From positions 1 to 12,746 of the forward strand of contig PUMO01000077.1 of assembly GCA_003551405.1 (NCBI GenBank): a stretch of 12,746 nucleotides of DNA, in the 5' to 3' direction. This DNA is from Mollicutes bacterium. GTDB taxonomy: Bacteria > Bacillota_I > Bacilli_A > Izemoplasmatales > Izemoplasmataceae. The notes below the pieces were generated by a model, which was given only the letters and a program-made list of their open reading frames with translations, ran no database searches and was not told where the DNA came from. A program made the translations under genes and the position numbers. Positions 12,310-12,746 of the stretch are shown one piece after another. Each line of letters starts with the position of its first letter. Position 1 is the stretch's first letter.

Positions 12310-12746
12310 TCAATCCTCCCAGCGTTTAAAAACTAAGGTTGCGTTATGACCACCAAACCCGAGCGAGTTGCTGAGTGCATGCGTCAATGATTTCTTGACT
12401 GCTTGATTTGGTGTATAGTTTAAATCACAATTTTCATCGGGGGTCTCATAATTAATAGTAGGCGGAATAATGCCATTTTGCAAGGCTTTAAGAGAAAGAA
12501 TACTTTCAAGTGCACCACTAGCCCCAAGCAAATGACCGACCATCGACTTAGTAGATGAAATATTGAGGGAGTGTGCGTTATCTTCAAAAACCTCTTTAAT
12601 TGCTTTGGTCTCAATTTGATCGTTTAAAGGGGTTGAGGTACCGTGGGCATTGATATATTGGATCTCTTTCGGTGTGATGCCTGCATCACTGAGTGCATAG
12701 CGCATACTTGCGGCGGCCCCTTTACCCTGTGGATCAGGAGAAGTAA
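12310..12746 (-). CDS. fabF: 3-oxoacyl-[acyl-carrier-protein] synthase II (5' part cut by window edge)
   Basis: C-terminal 144 residues of a KAS II condensing enzyme, which elongates acyl-ACP with malonyl-ACP. The frame continues to the window edge, reading TSPDPQGKGAAASMRYAL before the part that begins with Met at 12705. Visible: YINAHGTSTPLND with the first active-site His, SSTKSMVGHLLGASGALE with the conserved Lys and second His, GIIPPTINYE and the terminal SNSLGFGGHNATLVFKR. The catalytic Cys lies outside the window. FabB and other KAS types are less likely given the STKSMVGH and GFGGHNATL wording. The TGA stop lies 2 nt before fabZ. Confidence 0.96.
   Translation of the reverse strand, partial: TSPDPQGKGAAASMRYALSDAGITPKEIQYINAHGTSTPLNDQIETKAIKEVFEDNAHSLNISSTKSMVGHLLGASGALESILSLKALQNGIIPPTINYETPDENCDLNYTPNQAVKKSLTHALSNSLGFGGHNATLVFKRWED

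Noticed and set aside
12308..12313. TTG start two codons upstream in fabZ
   Set aside because: It is one base from the GGGAGG site, too close; ATG at 12307 has ideal spacing.

Overview
The window looks like a chromosomal segment from a low-GC Gram-positive-type bacterium (Bacillota, or a walled or Acholeplasma/Izemoplasma-like relative). Support for this: strong AGGAGG-type ribosome binding sites, intrinsic terminators ending in T-runs, the conserved block rpsB-tsf-pyrH-frr-uppS-cdsA-dxr, a guanine riboswitch before a PbuG-like permease, and an ECF-type vitamin uptake operon. TGA is used as a stop (cdsA, uppS, pyrH, fabF) and TGG encodes Trp, so the Mycoplasma/Spiroplasma code is excluded. 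The exact lineage cannot be fixed from this sequence alone.

Layout. (1) 1-5987, minus strand: the translation / nucleotide / isoprenoid / phospholipid block. Intrinsic terminators after rpsB and after frr divide it into rpsB | tsf-pyrH-frr | uppS-cdsA-dxr; dxr runs off the left edge. rpsB has a strong promoter, a structured leader of about 110 nt, and an unusual C-terminal extension ending in a Rho_N/SAP-like domain. (2) 5987-8441, minus strand: a three-gene operon behind a cobalamin riboswitch with its own terminator. It encodes a lipoprotein with a coiled coil, a DUF4430 (transcobalamin beta-like) domain and a predicted alpha/alpha-barrel region, then a small membrane-anchored DUF4430 protein, then an ECF transporter S component. 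Together these predict a B12 capture and import system. (3) 8469-8953, plus strand: dut, divergent from the B12 operon. (4) 9013-11819, plus strand: a guanine-type purine riboswitch controlling a PbuG/AzgA-family permease, then a terminator and a UraA-type uracil permease. (5) 11849-12746, minus strand: fabF (partial)-fabZ, convergent with uraA across a shared bidirectional terminator.

Functionally, the conserved block couples translation (S2, EF-Ts, RRF) to UMP kinase and to isoprenoid, undecaprenyl phosphate and CDP-diacylglycerol synthesis. The right half is nutrient salvage (B12, purines, uracil), dUTP hygiene and type II fatty acid synthesis. The items most worth a second look are the uS2-linker-Rho_N fusion, the transcobalamin-like lipoprotein with domains in the reverse order to animal transcobalamin, the rpsB leader RNA, and the compact purine riboswitch whose terminator also buries the permease ribosome binding site. 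No tRNA, rRNA, CRISPR, insertion sequence or prophage gene was seen.
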